From: Streptomyces regalis
GTDB taxonomy: Bacteria > Actinomycetota > Actinomycetes > Streptomycetales > Streptomycetaceae
NCBI RefSeq assembly: GCF_001509475.1
Contig: NZ_LLZG01000232.1
Span: 1-64,000, forward strand
Reading direction: 5' to 3'
DNA length: 64,000 nucleotides
Numbering within the stretch: the stretch's first letter is position 1; each line of letters starts with the position of its first letter. Below, one piece after another: positions 1 to 8,093 of this stretch. Made by a program: the position numbers and the translations under genes. Below the pieces are notes generated by a model. It worked only from the letters and a program-made list of their open reading frames with translations. It was not told the origin of the DNA and made no database searches.

Positions 1-315
1 GCCGGGCGGTGAGTGGTGGCCGGGCTGTGTGTGGTGGCCGGGGGGCGACGGCACGTCGGGACCGCTCGCCGCCGGTGACACCGGTCCGGCGGGCGGCGGT
101 GACGGGGGGGGCGGGGGCGCGCCCGGGGGCAGTTCGTGGCCGCCGGAGCCGGCCGGCGCCGAGCCGTTCATGACGATGGTCGGGTTGTCGTCCGGCCGTA
201 CGGGCACGGCGGACAGGTCGTATCCGCACGCACCGCAGAAACGGTCACCCGACTCGAGCGGCCATGCGCAGCTCGGACACTTCGACAGAGCGGCCTGCTG
301 GGGCATCTGCGACAT
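1..315 (-). CDS. Zinc-ribbon protein, probable PP2C-type phosphatase (partial)
   Basis: Only the N-terminal 105 codons are inside the window; the gene runs off the left edge. The start ATG at 315 overlaps the TGA of the pknG reading frame by one base (TGATG), so the two are probably translationally coupled. The first 35 residues hold a zinc ribbon (CPSC near residue 13, CGAC near residue 28), followed by a Pro/Gly-rich linker. In Streptomyces, proteins with this start downstream of a PknG-like kinase usually carry a PP2C phosphatase domain. That domain is not visible here, so the phosphatase call is inference from the N-terminus and context. Confidence 0.6.
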   Translation of the reverse strand, partial: MSQMPQQAALSKCPSCAWPLESGDRFCGACGYDLSAVPVRPDDNPTIVMNGSAPAGSGGHELPPGAPPPPPSPPPAGPVSPAASGPDVPSPPGHHTQPGHHSPPG

Positions 316-2855
316 CAACTACACCCACGTCCGGGGGCGGTAACGATTGGCACGTTCCACCAGGTCGATCCTCTCCTCGCCGCCCCGTGCGAGCCGGGCC
401 AGTGTGCGGTACGAACGCTCCAGTCCGAAACGCAGTCCCCGCTCGTCCAGGCCGCTGCCGAGCAGCGTCCGTCCTCCGGTGGCGGCGGGGTGGCGGCGGG
501 AGGGGCGGAACCCTGGCCACCGGAGAGTATCCAGTCCAGGGCGCAGCCGAGGACTTCCGCCGACAACTGCTCCCGGCGCGCCGGGTCCAAGCCGTACGCG
601 TCCAGCGCCTCGACCTGGCCCGCGGCCGCGGTCAGGTCGTCCAGGAACGGTACGTCAGCGGCGACAGTCGTGCGTCCCCGCAGCCGGGCGCGGACGGCCG
701 CCACGCGTGCGGCCGTGTAGTGAATGGAGCTTTCCGGAACCGACTCCAGGGTCCGTACGGCGCTGCTGCGGTCGCCGGCCGCGAGCTGGACGCGGGCGAG
801 ACCGAACGCGGAGCTCACATGGCTCGGGTCGGTCGACCACACCAGCCGGTAGTACTCGGCGGCGTTGTCCAGCTGGCCCAGCACCTCCGCGCACAGGCCG
901 AGGGCCAGCTTGGGGGCGGGCTCGCCGGGGAAGGCGTCGTAGATCGCGTCGAAGGCGAGCGCGGCGCCCTCGTGGTCGCCTGTGACGAGGGCGGCCACGC
1001 CGCGGTACCAGACGACCCGCCAGTCGTCGGGCCGCTCGTCCTCCAGCTTCAGCAGGGCCTCGTGCGCGGTGCCTGCGTCACCGTTCTCCAGCCACGCCCG
1101 CACCTGCCGCAGCCGCGTCTCGGTGGACGGCGCCGAAGCGGCGGCGAGGGCGCCGAGCAGCTCGGCCGGCGCGGTGGTCATCAGGCCCGCGAGGAAACCG
1201 GCGTTGGGGTCGGAGGGATCGACCCGGGGGACGGGAAGCGCGAGGGCGGCGACGGCGGCGTCGACGACCTTGACGATGCCGGCGGACACAGCAGGCGGGT
1301 GGGCCGCGGGGAGGGAGAGCTGCTCCTGGGTGCGCTTCTGGGTCCGCACGACCCGCGCACCCAACCGCGACACTTCGCTGTCCAGTTTCGGGAACAACTC
1401 CGTGTCCGTGACCCGTACCTCGGGGCCGAACAGGGTCGACAGCGACGGCCGCGCCCGACCCGTCTGCAGGGACACGACCTCGCGCAGGACGCCGGTCAGT
1501 TGCTCCGTCATCTCCTGCGCGGAGGCGAAGCGGCGGGCCGGGTCGGGGTCGGTGGCGCGGACCAGGAGGCGGTAGAAGGACTCGTACTGGCGGAAGACCT
1601 CGATGTTGTCGGGGTCGGGCAGGGAGTCGACGTAGACGTTCGTGTAGCCCTGGAAGTCGAAGGCCAGGACGGCCAGGGTGCGCGCGACGGTGTAGAGGTC
1701 GGACGCCACCGACGGGCCGACCTCCGCGACCTCCGGTGCCTGGTAGCCCACCGTGCCGTAGATGGCCGACTCGTCGTCGTCCATCCTGCGCACCGCGCCC
1801 ATGTCGATCAGCTTGAGCTGGTCCTCGGTCTGGATGGCGTTGTCGACCTTGAAGTCGCAGTACAGGAGGTTGCGGCTGTGCAGGTGGCTGAGGGCCTCCA
1901 GCGCCTCGATGCCGTACGCACACGCCTGCTCGACGGGGAGCGGGTCACGCTTGCCCGTCTCCGTACGGCGCGAATTCGCGATCTCCTTCAGGGACTTGCC
2001 CCCGACGTACTCCATGACGATGTAGCCGTCGAGCGAGCCCGTGCGCTGGTCCAGGTGCTCGACGAAGTTGTAGATCCGCACGATGTTGGCGTGCTCGATC
2101 TCCGCGAGGAAACGCCGCTCGGAGATCGCCGCCGCCATCGCGTCCTGGTCACCGGTGTCGAGCAGGCCCTTGAGCACCACCCACCGGTCGGAGACGGCGC
2201 GGTCCACGGCGAGGTAGATCCAGCCGAGGCCGCCGTGCGCCAGGCAGCCGGCCACCTCGTACTGGCCGTGCACGATGTCGCCGGACTTCAGCTTCGGGAC
2301 GAAGGAGTACGGGTGGCCGCACTTCGTGCAGAAGCCCTCCGTACGGCCCGGGCGGTCGCCGCGGGCCCGGCCCACGGGTGCGCCGCAGTCCGAGCGGGAG
2401 CAGAACCGCTTGCGCTCGGGCACCTCCGGGTTCTCCAGCACCATCGCGCGCGGGTCGGGCCGCGGCACGTCCGGGACCTGGACCAGGCCGACGCCGAGCC
2501 GGCCGCGGCCGCTGGAGCCCGCGGTGGAGCCGGAGCTGCGCACCGACACCGAGCGGCCCGTGGAACGGCCCGACAGCGCGCGCGACAGCCGCCCCGACAC
2601 CGAGCGCCGGGACTTCGACGACTGCGACGACGTACGGGAACTGCCGCGGCTGGTGGAGCGGGAGCTGCCGCTGCCCGCCGAGCCGCGCGAGCTCTTGCCG
2701 CCGGCCGTCATGCCGGTGGGCGGCGAGCCGACCGTGCCGGTCGCCGAGACGACCGGGGCGAGGCCGCAGGTGTCGCAGTACAGCTCGCCGCCGCCCACGT
2801 CCTCGTACGTCCCGCCGCAGTCCGGTCGCTGGCAGGTCTGCTGTGCCTGACTCAT
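315..2855 (-). CDS. pknG: PknG-type serine/threonine protein kinase with TPR domain (3' frameshift)
   Basis: Cytoplasmic kinase linked in mycobacteria to glutamate/2-oxoglutarate metabolism. Visible in order: N-terminal zinc motif (Cys13, Cys27, Cys30), Ser/Arg/Gly-rich linker (about 45-120), rubredoxin-like Cys set (152, 157, 176, 179), kinase domain from about 193 with glycine loop AHGGLGW (206-212), Lys229, catalytic Asp334 in YCDFKVDN and DMG at 351-353, then TPR-like helices from about 545. As written the last ~50 residues are unlike the family. The family-like ending, finishing NRYRPRTWV, is encoded in another frame and stops at 319-321. A one-base loss in the C-rich stretch about 485-510 would explain this. 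It lies 31 bp after the coiled-coil gene and is coupled to the next one. Confidence 0.88.
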   Translation of the reverse strand: MSQAQQTCQRPDCGGTYEDVGGGELYCDTCGLAPVVSATGTVGSPPTGMTAGGKSSRGSAGSGSSRSTSRGSSRTSSQSSKSRRSVSGRLSRALSGRSTGRSVSVRSSGSTAGSSGRGRLGVGLVQVPDVPRPDPRAMVLENPEVPERKRFCSRSDCGAPVGRARGDRPGRTEGFCTKCGHPYSFVPKLKSGDIVHGQYEVAGCLAHGGLGWIYLAVDRAVSDRWVVLKGLLDTGDQDAMAAAISERRFLAEIEHANIVRIYNFVEHLDQRTGSLDGYIVMEYVGGKSLKEIANSRRTETGKRDPLPVEQACAYGIEALEALSHLHSRNLLYCDFKVDNAIQTEDQLKLIDMGAVRRMDDDESAIYGTVGYQAPEVAEVGPSVASDLYTVARTLAVLAFDFQGYTNVYVDSLPDPDNIEVFRQYESFYRLLVRATDPDPARRFASAQEMTEQLTGVLREVVSLQTGRARPSLSTLFGPEVRVTDTELFPKLDSEVSRLGARVVRTQKRTQEQLSLPAAHPPAVSAGIVKVVDAAVAALALPVPRVDPSDPNAGFLAGLMTTAPAELLGALAAASAPSTETRLRQVRAWLENGDAGTAHEALLKLEDERPDDWRVVWYRGVAALVTGDHEGAALAFDAIYDAFPGEPAPKLALGLCAEVLGQLDNAAEYYRLVWSTDPSHVSSAFGLARVQLAAGDRSSAVRTLESVPESSIHYTAARVAAVRARLRGRTTVAADVPFLDDLTAAAGQVEALDAYGLDPARREQLSAEVLGCALDWILSGGQGSAPPAATPPPPEDGRCSAAAWTSGDCVSDWSVRTAHWPGSHGAARRGSTWWNVPIVTAPGRGCS

Positions 2856-2886
2856 GACGACGACTCCCCCCTGTTCCCCCTGCCCC

Positions 2887-4218
2887 TCATGATCCCGGCC
2901 CCCTGCGGTCCTCGGGCCCCCGCGGCCCCGGCACGCGCGGACTGCCGAGCAGTTCGGCGGCCGCCTGCTGGTAGCGCAGGACCGCCTGTTCGGCGACGCG
3001 CAGGTCGCAGGGCGCGCTCCACAGCATGCGGCGGGCCGCGTCGTACCGCTCGATGAGGAACGGGTCCTCCGCGAGGCCGTGCCGGGCCACCTTCGCCTTG
3101 TACGCGTCGAGGCGGCCGCGCAGCTCGGCGCGGACCGCCAGGGGCGCGGTGACCGCGGTCAACGACTCGCGGGCGCGCAGCAGTTCGTCCTCCGCCTTCT
3201 GCTCCAGGGACTCCAGGAGCGGCGACAGGCGGTGCCACTGGGCATGTCTGCGGTACTCGGCGGCCGTCGCCAGCTGCTCCTGCAGCGCGGTCGGCGGGCC
3301 GCTGACGACCGGCACCTCCGTGGCGGCGATCTTCGCCAGCACCTCGCCGCGCGCGGTGCGGGCCTCGGCGAGCGTACGGTCCGCGCGGGACAGCACGTCA
3401 CGCAGCTTGACCAGACGCTGCTCGGCATCCTGACGGACCGTCAGTACAGCGTCGATCTCCCGCCGTACGTCCTCCAGGGCGCGCGCCTCCCGGTCGTAGA
3501 CCGTGGTGTCCGGCTTGCCGCCGCCGGGTGCCGAACTCCCTTGGGTGGGGACCCAGTACGCGAGCGGGTCGGACACCACCTGGGCGCGCAGGTGGGTGAG
3601 CGTGCGCGTGATGCGCTCCAGGTCGTCGCCCGCCGGGTGCTCGCCGGGGCGTACGCCCACGGAGTGCGCGAGCCGGCGGGTGCGCTGGAGTTCCGCGGCC
3701 AGTAGATCGATGCGGGCGGGCAGCGCCGACCAGACCGCGTCGGCGGCGACGACCATGTCCAGCGATGTCGCGTACAGCTCGTTCATCCGGTCGACCAGGG
3801 TGACGAGCGTGAACTGTTCGCTGAGCTTGCCCGAACCGCCGTGCAGCGTCGGTGCGTTGGCCGCTGCGGCCGCCGAGCCCGCCACGGTCACGGACTCGCC
3901 GCGCAGCAGTTCCGTCAGCTCCACCAGGTCCTCGCGGCTGGACCAGCGGCGGCGGGAGCGGATCTCGCGGGCGGCGCGCAACGCGTCCGTGTACGCGTCG
4001 AAATACGCCCACAGCAGGGTGATCGACGCCTCCGCGGCCGTCCAGCGCTCCTTGGTGATGCCCGTGAGCTCGGCGCCCTCGAGAAGTCTGCGGCCCGCGT
4101 GGTCCTGCAGGGCGAGGAGCGAGGTCTCGATCGCCTCGTGCTCCGCGCCGAGCCGCGCCAGCGCACGGTCCACCTCGTCCCGGTCCATCACCGGCCCGGC
4201 GGGGTCCGTGACGCCCAT
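2887..4218 (-). CDS. Predicted coiled-coil protein of the glnX-glnH-pknG operon
   Basis: A 443-residue, mostly alpha-helical, charged protein without signal peptide or membrane segment. Long heptad-like stretches (about 15-110, 240-320, 330-410) suggest coiled coils, and the C-terminus is Pro/Gly/Arg-rich. It lies between the binding protein and the kinase on the same strand. The mycobacterial operon lacks this gene, so it may be an added linker between the membrane sensor and the kinase; that role is inference. A second in-frame Met (MDRDEVD) ten codons downstream is an alternative start. I recognise no enzyme motif. Confidence 0.8.
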   Translation of the reverse strand: MGVTDPAGPVMDRDEVDRALARLGAEHEAIETSLLALQDHAGRRLLEGAELTGITKERWTAAEASITLLWAYFDAYTDALRAAREIRSRRRWSSREDLVELTELLRGESVTVAGSAAAAANAPTLHGGSGKLSEQFTLVTLVDRMNELYATSLDMVVAADAVWSALPARIDLLAAELQRTRRLAHSVGVRPGEHPAGDDLERITRTLTHLRAQVVSDPLAYWVPTQGSSAPGGGKPDTTVYDREARALEDVRREIDAVLTVRQDAEQRLVKLRDVLSRADRTLAEARTARGEVLAKIAATEVPVVSGPPTALQEQLATAAEYRRHAQWHRLSPLLESLEQKAEDELLRARESLTAVTAPLAVRAELRGRLDAYKAKVARHGLAEDPFLIERYDAARRMLWSAPCDLRVAEQAVLRYQQAAAELLGSPRVPGPRGPEDRRGPGS

Positions 4219-4340
4219 CGATCACCTCTCGCTGCGTTGTGTGCCGTCAGTTGGTCTTCGTCAGTCTTGTGAGTCTTCGTCAGTCTTCGTGATCTGTCGT
4301 TCGTCGGGTGACGGTCTGCTGATGGTTGGTTGATGGTCGG
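4219..4340 (-). other. Short intergenic gap with direct repeats in the kinase operon
   Basis: This 122-bp gap between glnH and the coiled-coil gene contains three copies of a 10-bp direct repeat (gtcttcgtca at 4254-4263 and 4273-4282, gtcttcgtga at 4283-4292) and further TTG/TGATGG repeats. No hairpin terminator is evident. It may hold an internal promoter or mRNA processing site, but nothing decisive is visible. Confidence 0.35.
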
Positions 4341-5435
4341 TCACTTGTACCGGGCTTCGGGAGGGGTCGCCGACGCCGACTTCTTGTCGCCCTGGTCCAT
4401 GGTCGGGTGCAGCCACTTCTCGTACGACGCCTCCCAGCCGCCGTCCTTGATGTAGTTCTCCAGGGTCCGGTTGACCTGGCGTACCAGATCGTCGGTGCCC
4501 AGTTTCATCGCCACGCCGTAGTACTCGTCGGTGAACAGGCCGCCCTTCAGTTCCACCGTGGGGTCCTGTGCGGCCTGACTCGCGGCGAGCGCGCCGTCGG
4601 TCACGACCGCGTCGACCTCGCCGAGCTGCAACTTCACCAGGCAGTCGAGCTGGTTGGGGACGGTTGTGGTGATGTCTGCGGAGGCGGGGAGGTCGCCGTT
4701 CTTCCTGCCGGCTTCCAGGTTGTCGTACGCGGTGGAGCCGTCCGCCGAGCACACCTTCTTGTCGGCCAGGCTCTTGTTGTATCCGGTGATCTTCGAGGTC
4801 TTGGGGGCCAGGACCTGCTGGCCGGTCACGAAGTAGGGCGCGGAGAAGGCGACTTGCTCGATGCGGGCGCAGTTGATCGTCATGGTGCGGACCACCATGT
4901 CGACCTCGCCCTTCTGGATGGCCTCGATACGCCGGCTGGTCGGGATGGCCTTGAACTGCACCGCGTCGCGGTCGCCGAGAATGTCCTGGGCGATCCGGTG
5001 GACCAGGTCGATGTCGAATCCCTCCAGCTCACCGGAGGGGTTGTTCGGGTCGAGGTAACCCCAGCGGTAGCTGTTGGTGTCGACGCCGACGATCAGGCGC
5101 CGGTCCTTGCGGGCCTTGATGGCGTCGACGGTCGGGCTCTTCCCGTCGCCGCCGGACGGCGACAGGCTCTTGTCCTGCGGCTTCTCGCAGTCCTCGGCGC
5201 GCACCTGAGTACTGTGGGCGACGCCCCGGCCCCCGATGGCCGTACCGCCGTCCCCGACGTGCGTCTGGGACAGGGGCAGCAGCAGCGCGAAGGCCACCGC
5301 CAGGGCGCAGACGAGCGCCATCGCGCCGACCCCGCCCCAGCCGCGCAGGCCGGCCCGCAGACGCCGCCACGGGCTGCCCGCACCCCGGAGGCGAACCGAG
5401 TCGTCGCGTGCGTTCATCGTCCTGCCCCCTTTCAC
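4341..5435 (-). CDS. glnH: GlnH-like membrane-anchored amino-acid-binding protein
   Basis: Family 3 (polar amino acid) solute-binding fold, about residues 105-350, with the typical GFDIDLVHRIA and FSAPYFVTGQQV segments. A basic N-terminus and one hydrophobic segment (about 35-57) with no lipobox suggest an uncleaved anchor. There is no ABC permease or ATPase next to it. As in the mycobacterial glnX-glnH-pknG system, where GlnH senses aspartate/glutamate, this argues for a sensor rather than a transporter. The ATG at 5435 overlaps the TGA of the upstream gene (ATGA); an in-frame ATG at 5417 (MNARDD) is a possible alternative start. Confidence 0.85.
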   Translation of the reverse strand: MKGGRTMNARDDSVRLRGAGSPWRRLRAGLRGWGGVGAMALVCALAVAFALLLPLSQTHVGDGGTAIGGRGVAHSTQVRAEDCEKPQDKSLSPSGGDGKSPTVDAIKARKDRRLIVGVDTNSYRWGYLDPNNPSGELEGFDIDLVHRIAQDILGDRDAVQFKAIPTSRRIEAIQKGEVDMVVRTMTINCARIEQVAFSAPYFVTGQQVLAPKTSKITGYNKSLADKKVCSADGSTAYDNLEAGRKNGDLPASADITTTVPNQLDCLVKLQLGEVDAVVTDGALAASQAAQDPTVELKGGLFTDEYYGVAMKLGTDDLVRQVNRTLENYIKDGGWEASYEKWLHPTMDQGDKKSASATPPEARYK

Positions 5436-6889
5436 CGGTACTCCGACAGCCTGCGACCGATGCCGAGCACCGCGCCGGCCGCGCCCAGGACCGCGAGGAC
5501 CGCGGCGCCGGTCGGGAGGCCGGTCAGCGAGTCACGGCCGTCGCTCGCGGCCTGCTTGAACTCTGTCTGCTCGTGCTCGAGTGCCGTCGCCAGGGCCTTG
5601 TCCACGTTGTCGAAGCACACGCTCGTCGGCTCCTTCGCGGCGCCGATGACGCGGTCGCGGGCGGCCTGGTAGTTACCCGAGTTGTTGTCGTCGCGGGCGA
5701 GGCCGTGGCGGTCCTTCCAGACCTTCATGAAGCCGTTCGCGTCCTGCACGGGCTTCGTCCCCGCCGTGTCGTCGGCGAGGTCCTCCGCCCGGACGAGCGC
5801 CTTGCCGAGCTGTTCGATCTCCTGGTCGTAGCCCCACTCGTACGCGTCCACCACCGTGCCGTCGTCGAGCGTCCTGGTGTCCGCGCCGCGGCGGACCAGG
5901 TTCAGGTTCTCGTCGCTGCGGGCGGTCAGGGAGGCGATGCGGGCCTCGTGCAGCACGTTCAGCGAGCGGACGCCGTGGTCGTAGGAGTCGTTCAGGCCGG
6001 CGCGCGCGACGGTGTGGCCCACGGCCAGCCACAGCAGGACCACGGTGGAGGCGGCCGTGGCAATGACGAGGCCGTGGTTCAGGACCCGGTTGGTGCGCTG
6101 GTAGTTGCGGCGCTGGGCCCAGGCGAGGCCGGCCAGGGCGAGGATGCCGAGGCCGGCCGCGGCCCAGGGGAACGACTTCGCGTCCGCGTAGTCGTCGCGC
6201 AGGCGCTGGTTCTCCGTCTGGTGGAGCTTCTCGGCGGCCGGCAGCATCTTCTTCTGCATCATCTCGTTCGCCGCGCGCAGATAGGCGCCGCCCACGGGAT
6301 AGCCCTGGCGGTTGTTGGCCCTCGCCGTCTCGACCAGGCCCTTGTACTCCGGGAGGAGCTCGCTGAGTTCGGCGATGGTGTCCGCCGAGGTGGAGCCCGG
6401 TTCGGAGTTGGCGGCGGCGGTGACGAGTTTGCTGGCGGCCCTGCGGATGTCCCGCTCGTAGCCCTCGCGCATGGCGGGCTTTTCCTGCAGACCCGCGAGG
6501 TAACCGCTGGCCGCCGCGGTGTTGGCATCCGCCAGCGAGCGGTAGATGTCGGCGGCGTCCGAGGTCAGGGGCTGGCTTCGGTGGAGGACGTCGTCGGCGG
6601 CGCTCGTCCGCTCGGTCATCTGCCAGGCGGCCACCGCGCCGAAGGCGACGACGAGGAGGGCGAGGAGGGCGCCGATGATCCGCAGACGGCCGGGCTCGGT
6701 GGTGGCGGCCGCGCGGAGCTGGTCGAGGCCCTCGGCGAAGGCGGTGCGGCGGGGTCCTGCGGCCGGTGGTGCGGGGGCGGGCGTGGGGGGCCGGCCGGGC
6801 TGTGGCGGTACGGACGGCATGGTGGGTGCGCCGGGTGCCGGGTCGTATCCCGGTGGTGGTGCCGTGCTGCTCTTCGGCGTCTGTGTCAC
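5432..6889 (-). CDS. glnX: GlnX-like four-helix membrane protein
   Basis: First gene of the signalling operon. A proline-rich cytoplasmic N-terminus (1-50) is followed by a membrane helix (about 72-92), a helical external region with repeated DAADIYRSLADAN-type heptads, two central helices (about 243-262 and 277-297), a second external domain, and a final helix near 460-478. This matches the mycobacterial GlnX layout, which relays the GlnH state across the membrane to PknG. No kinase or phosphatase motif is present. The promoter should lie in 6890-7127. Confidence 0.8.
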   Translation of the reverse strand: MTQTPKSSTAPPPGYDPAPGAPTMPSVPPQPGRPPTPAPAPPAAGPRRTAFAEGLDQLRAAATTEPGRLRIIGALLALLVVAFGAVAAWQMTERTSAADDVLHRSQPLTSDAADIYRSLADANTAAASGYLAGLQEKPAMREGYERDIRRAASKLVTAAANSEPGSTSADTIAELSELLPEYKGLVETARANNRQGYPVGGAYLRAANEMMQKKMLPAAEKLHQTENQRLRDDYADAKSFPWAAAGLGILALAGLAWAQRRNYQRTNRVLNHGLVIATAASTVVLLWLAVGHTVARAGLNDSYDHGVRSLNVLHEARIASLTARSDENLNLVRRGADTRTLDDGTVVDAYEWGYDQEIEQLGKALVRAEDLADDTAGTKPVQDANGFMKVWKDRHGLARDDNNSGNYQAARDRVIGAAKEPTSVCFDNVDKALATALEHEQTEFKQAASDGRDSLTGLPTGAAVLAVLGAAGAVLGIGRRLSEYR

Positions 6890-7127
6890 TGCTGACCTCC
6901 CCCGTGGTCATCCGTCGCCGCAAGTATCGCTGCCGGGACCGACATCCGCACCGGGCTTCGCTGGATCTTGATCGGATCGCAGCGCGGACGCGGAGGTTCC
7001 GGCACACCGAAATGCGCCCCGCACCACCCCCTGCCCATGAACACGCCGGGAGAATCTGTTCGGTTCCAGGTTCAGGGTTCGCTGGGGGTTGCAAGCCCCC
7101 GGCAGCCCCAGCGGCCTCCAGTGGCCC
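6890..7127. other. Intergenic region between glnX and csnK
   Basis: This 238-bp region holds the presumed glnX promoter and the end of the csn transcript. G/C-rich hairpin options lie close to the csnK stop: GGGGG (7084-7088) with CCCCC (7096-7100), or GCTGGGG (7081-7087) with CCCCAGC (7106-7112). Either could terminate the csn operon. I see no convincing -10/-35 pair. Confidence 0.3.
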
Positions 7128-8093
7128 TCACGACTCGAAGTACCGGCGGAGCCGGGTATGCACCTCCGCAGCGGCCCCCACCGCGTCCAGCCCCAGCAAC
7201 GCCGCCCCCAGTACCGGACTCGCCGTGACCACCCCCGGTACCGCCTTGGGAGCCCGGGACGTGAGCAAGTCCCGGATGCCGTCGATCAGTTGGGGGTGGC
7301 GTGCCGCCAGGACGCCCCCGCCCAACAGCACCGGCGTCTCCTCCTCCAGCAGGTCCAGCCGGGTCAGGGCGACCGTGGCCATCGTCACCACCTCGTCGGC
7401 CAGGCGGTCGACGATCCCGCGGGCGATCGGGTCGCCGGCCGTGGCCGTGGAGAAGAGGACCGGGGTCAGCTCGTGGCGGCGGACGGGGGCGATGTGTTCG
7501 AGGTGCAGGGCCTCGATCAGGGCGTACATCGTCGGCAGGCCGAAGTGGGCGGGGAGGGTGTGCGTCAACGCCGTAGGCACTCCGCGGCCGTCCTCCGCCC
7601 GGGCCGCGTGCCACAGGGCCTCCTCCGACAGACCCCAGCCGCCGCCCCAGTCGCCGGAGATACGGCCCAGCGCGGGGAAGCGGGCGGTACGGCCGTCGGG
7701 GCGCATGCCCACGCAGTTGATGCCGGCGCCGCACACGACGGCCACACCGCGGGGTTCCGTCACGCCCGCCCGGAGGATGGCGAAGGTGTCGTTGCGGACC
7801 TCGACGGACGTGCCCCACGCGCGCGCGTGCAGCGCGGCCGCCAGTCCCTCCTCCTCCACCGGGAAGTCGGCGTTCGCCAGGCAGGCCGAGACGTGCTCGA
7901 CGCCGGTGACGCCTGCCGCGGCGAAGGCCTCCTGCACTGCTTCGGCGAGGGTGTCCATCGCCGGCTCCACGCCTACCGCCGGTGGGCGGAATCCGCCTCC
8001 GCGGGCCGTGGCCAGGACGGTTCCGTCGGCCGCCACGACCGCCACGTCGGTCTTGCTGTTGCCCGCGTCTACGGCGAGGACACGTGCGGTCAT
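7128..8093 (-). CDS. csnK: CsnK, N-acetylglucosamine/glucosamine kinase-type BadF/BcrA ATPase
   Basis: ASKHA-fold sugar kinase. The N-terminal phosphate loop is VDAGNSKTD, followed by VVCGAGINCVG and a GDWGGGWGLSEEAL segment typical of BadF/BcrA-type amino-sugar kinases. It is last in the csn operon and probably phosphorylates amino sugars released from imported chitosan oligomers. I chose the ATG at 8093 because it forms an ATGA overlap with the csnH stop; the ATG at 8099 is two codons upstream. Assignment to csnK rests on family plus exact gene order. Confidence 0.85.
   Translation of the reverse strand: MTARVLAVDAGNSKTDVAVVAADGTVLATARGGGFRPPAVGVEPAMDTLAEAVQEAFAAAGVTGVEHVSACLANADFPVEEEGLAAALHARAWGTSVEVRNDTFAILRAGVTEPRGVAVVCGAGINCVGMRPDGRTARFPALGRISGDWGGGWGLSEEALWHAARAEDGRGVPTALTHTLPAHFGLPTMYALIEALHLEHIAPVRRHELTPVLFSTATAGDPIARGIVDRLADEVVTMATVALTRLDLLEEETPVLLGGGVLAARHPQLIDGIRDLLTSRAPKAVPGVVTASPVLGAALLGLDAVGAAAEVHTRLRRYFES

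Noticed and set aside
264..3056. 930-codon open frame on the plus strand opposite pknG
   Set aside because: It is the antisense shadow of a GC-rich gene. The translation is low-complexity Arg/Gly/Val with no motif, while the minus strand encodes clear kinase motifs.
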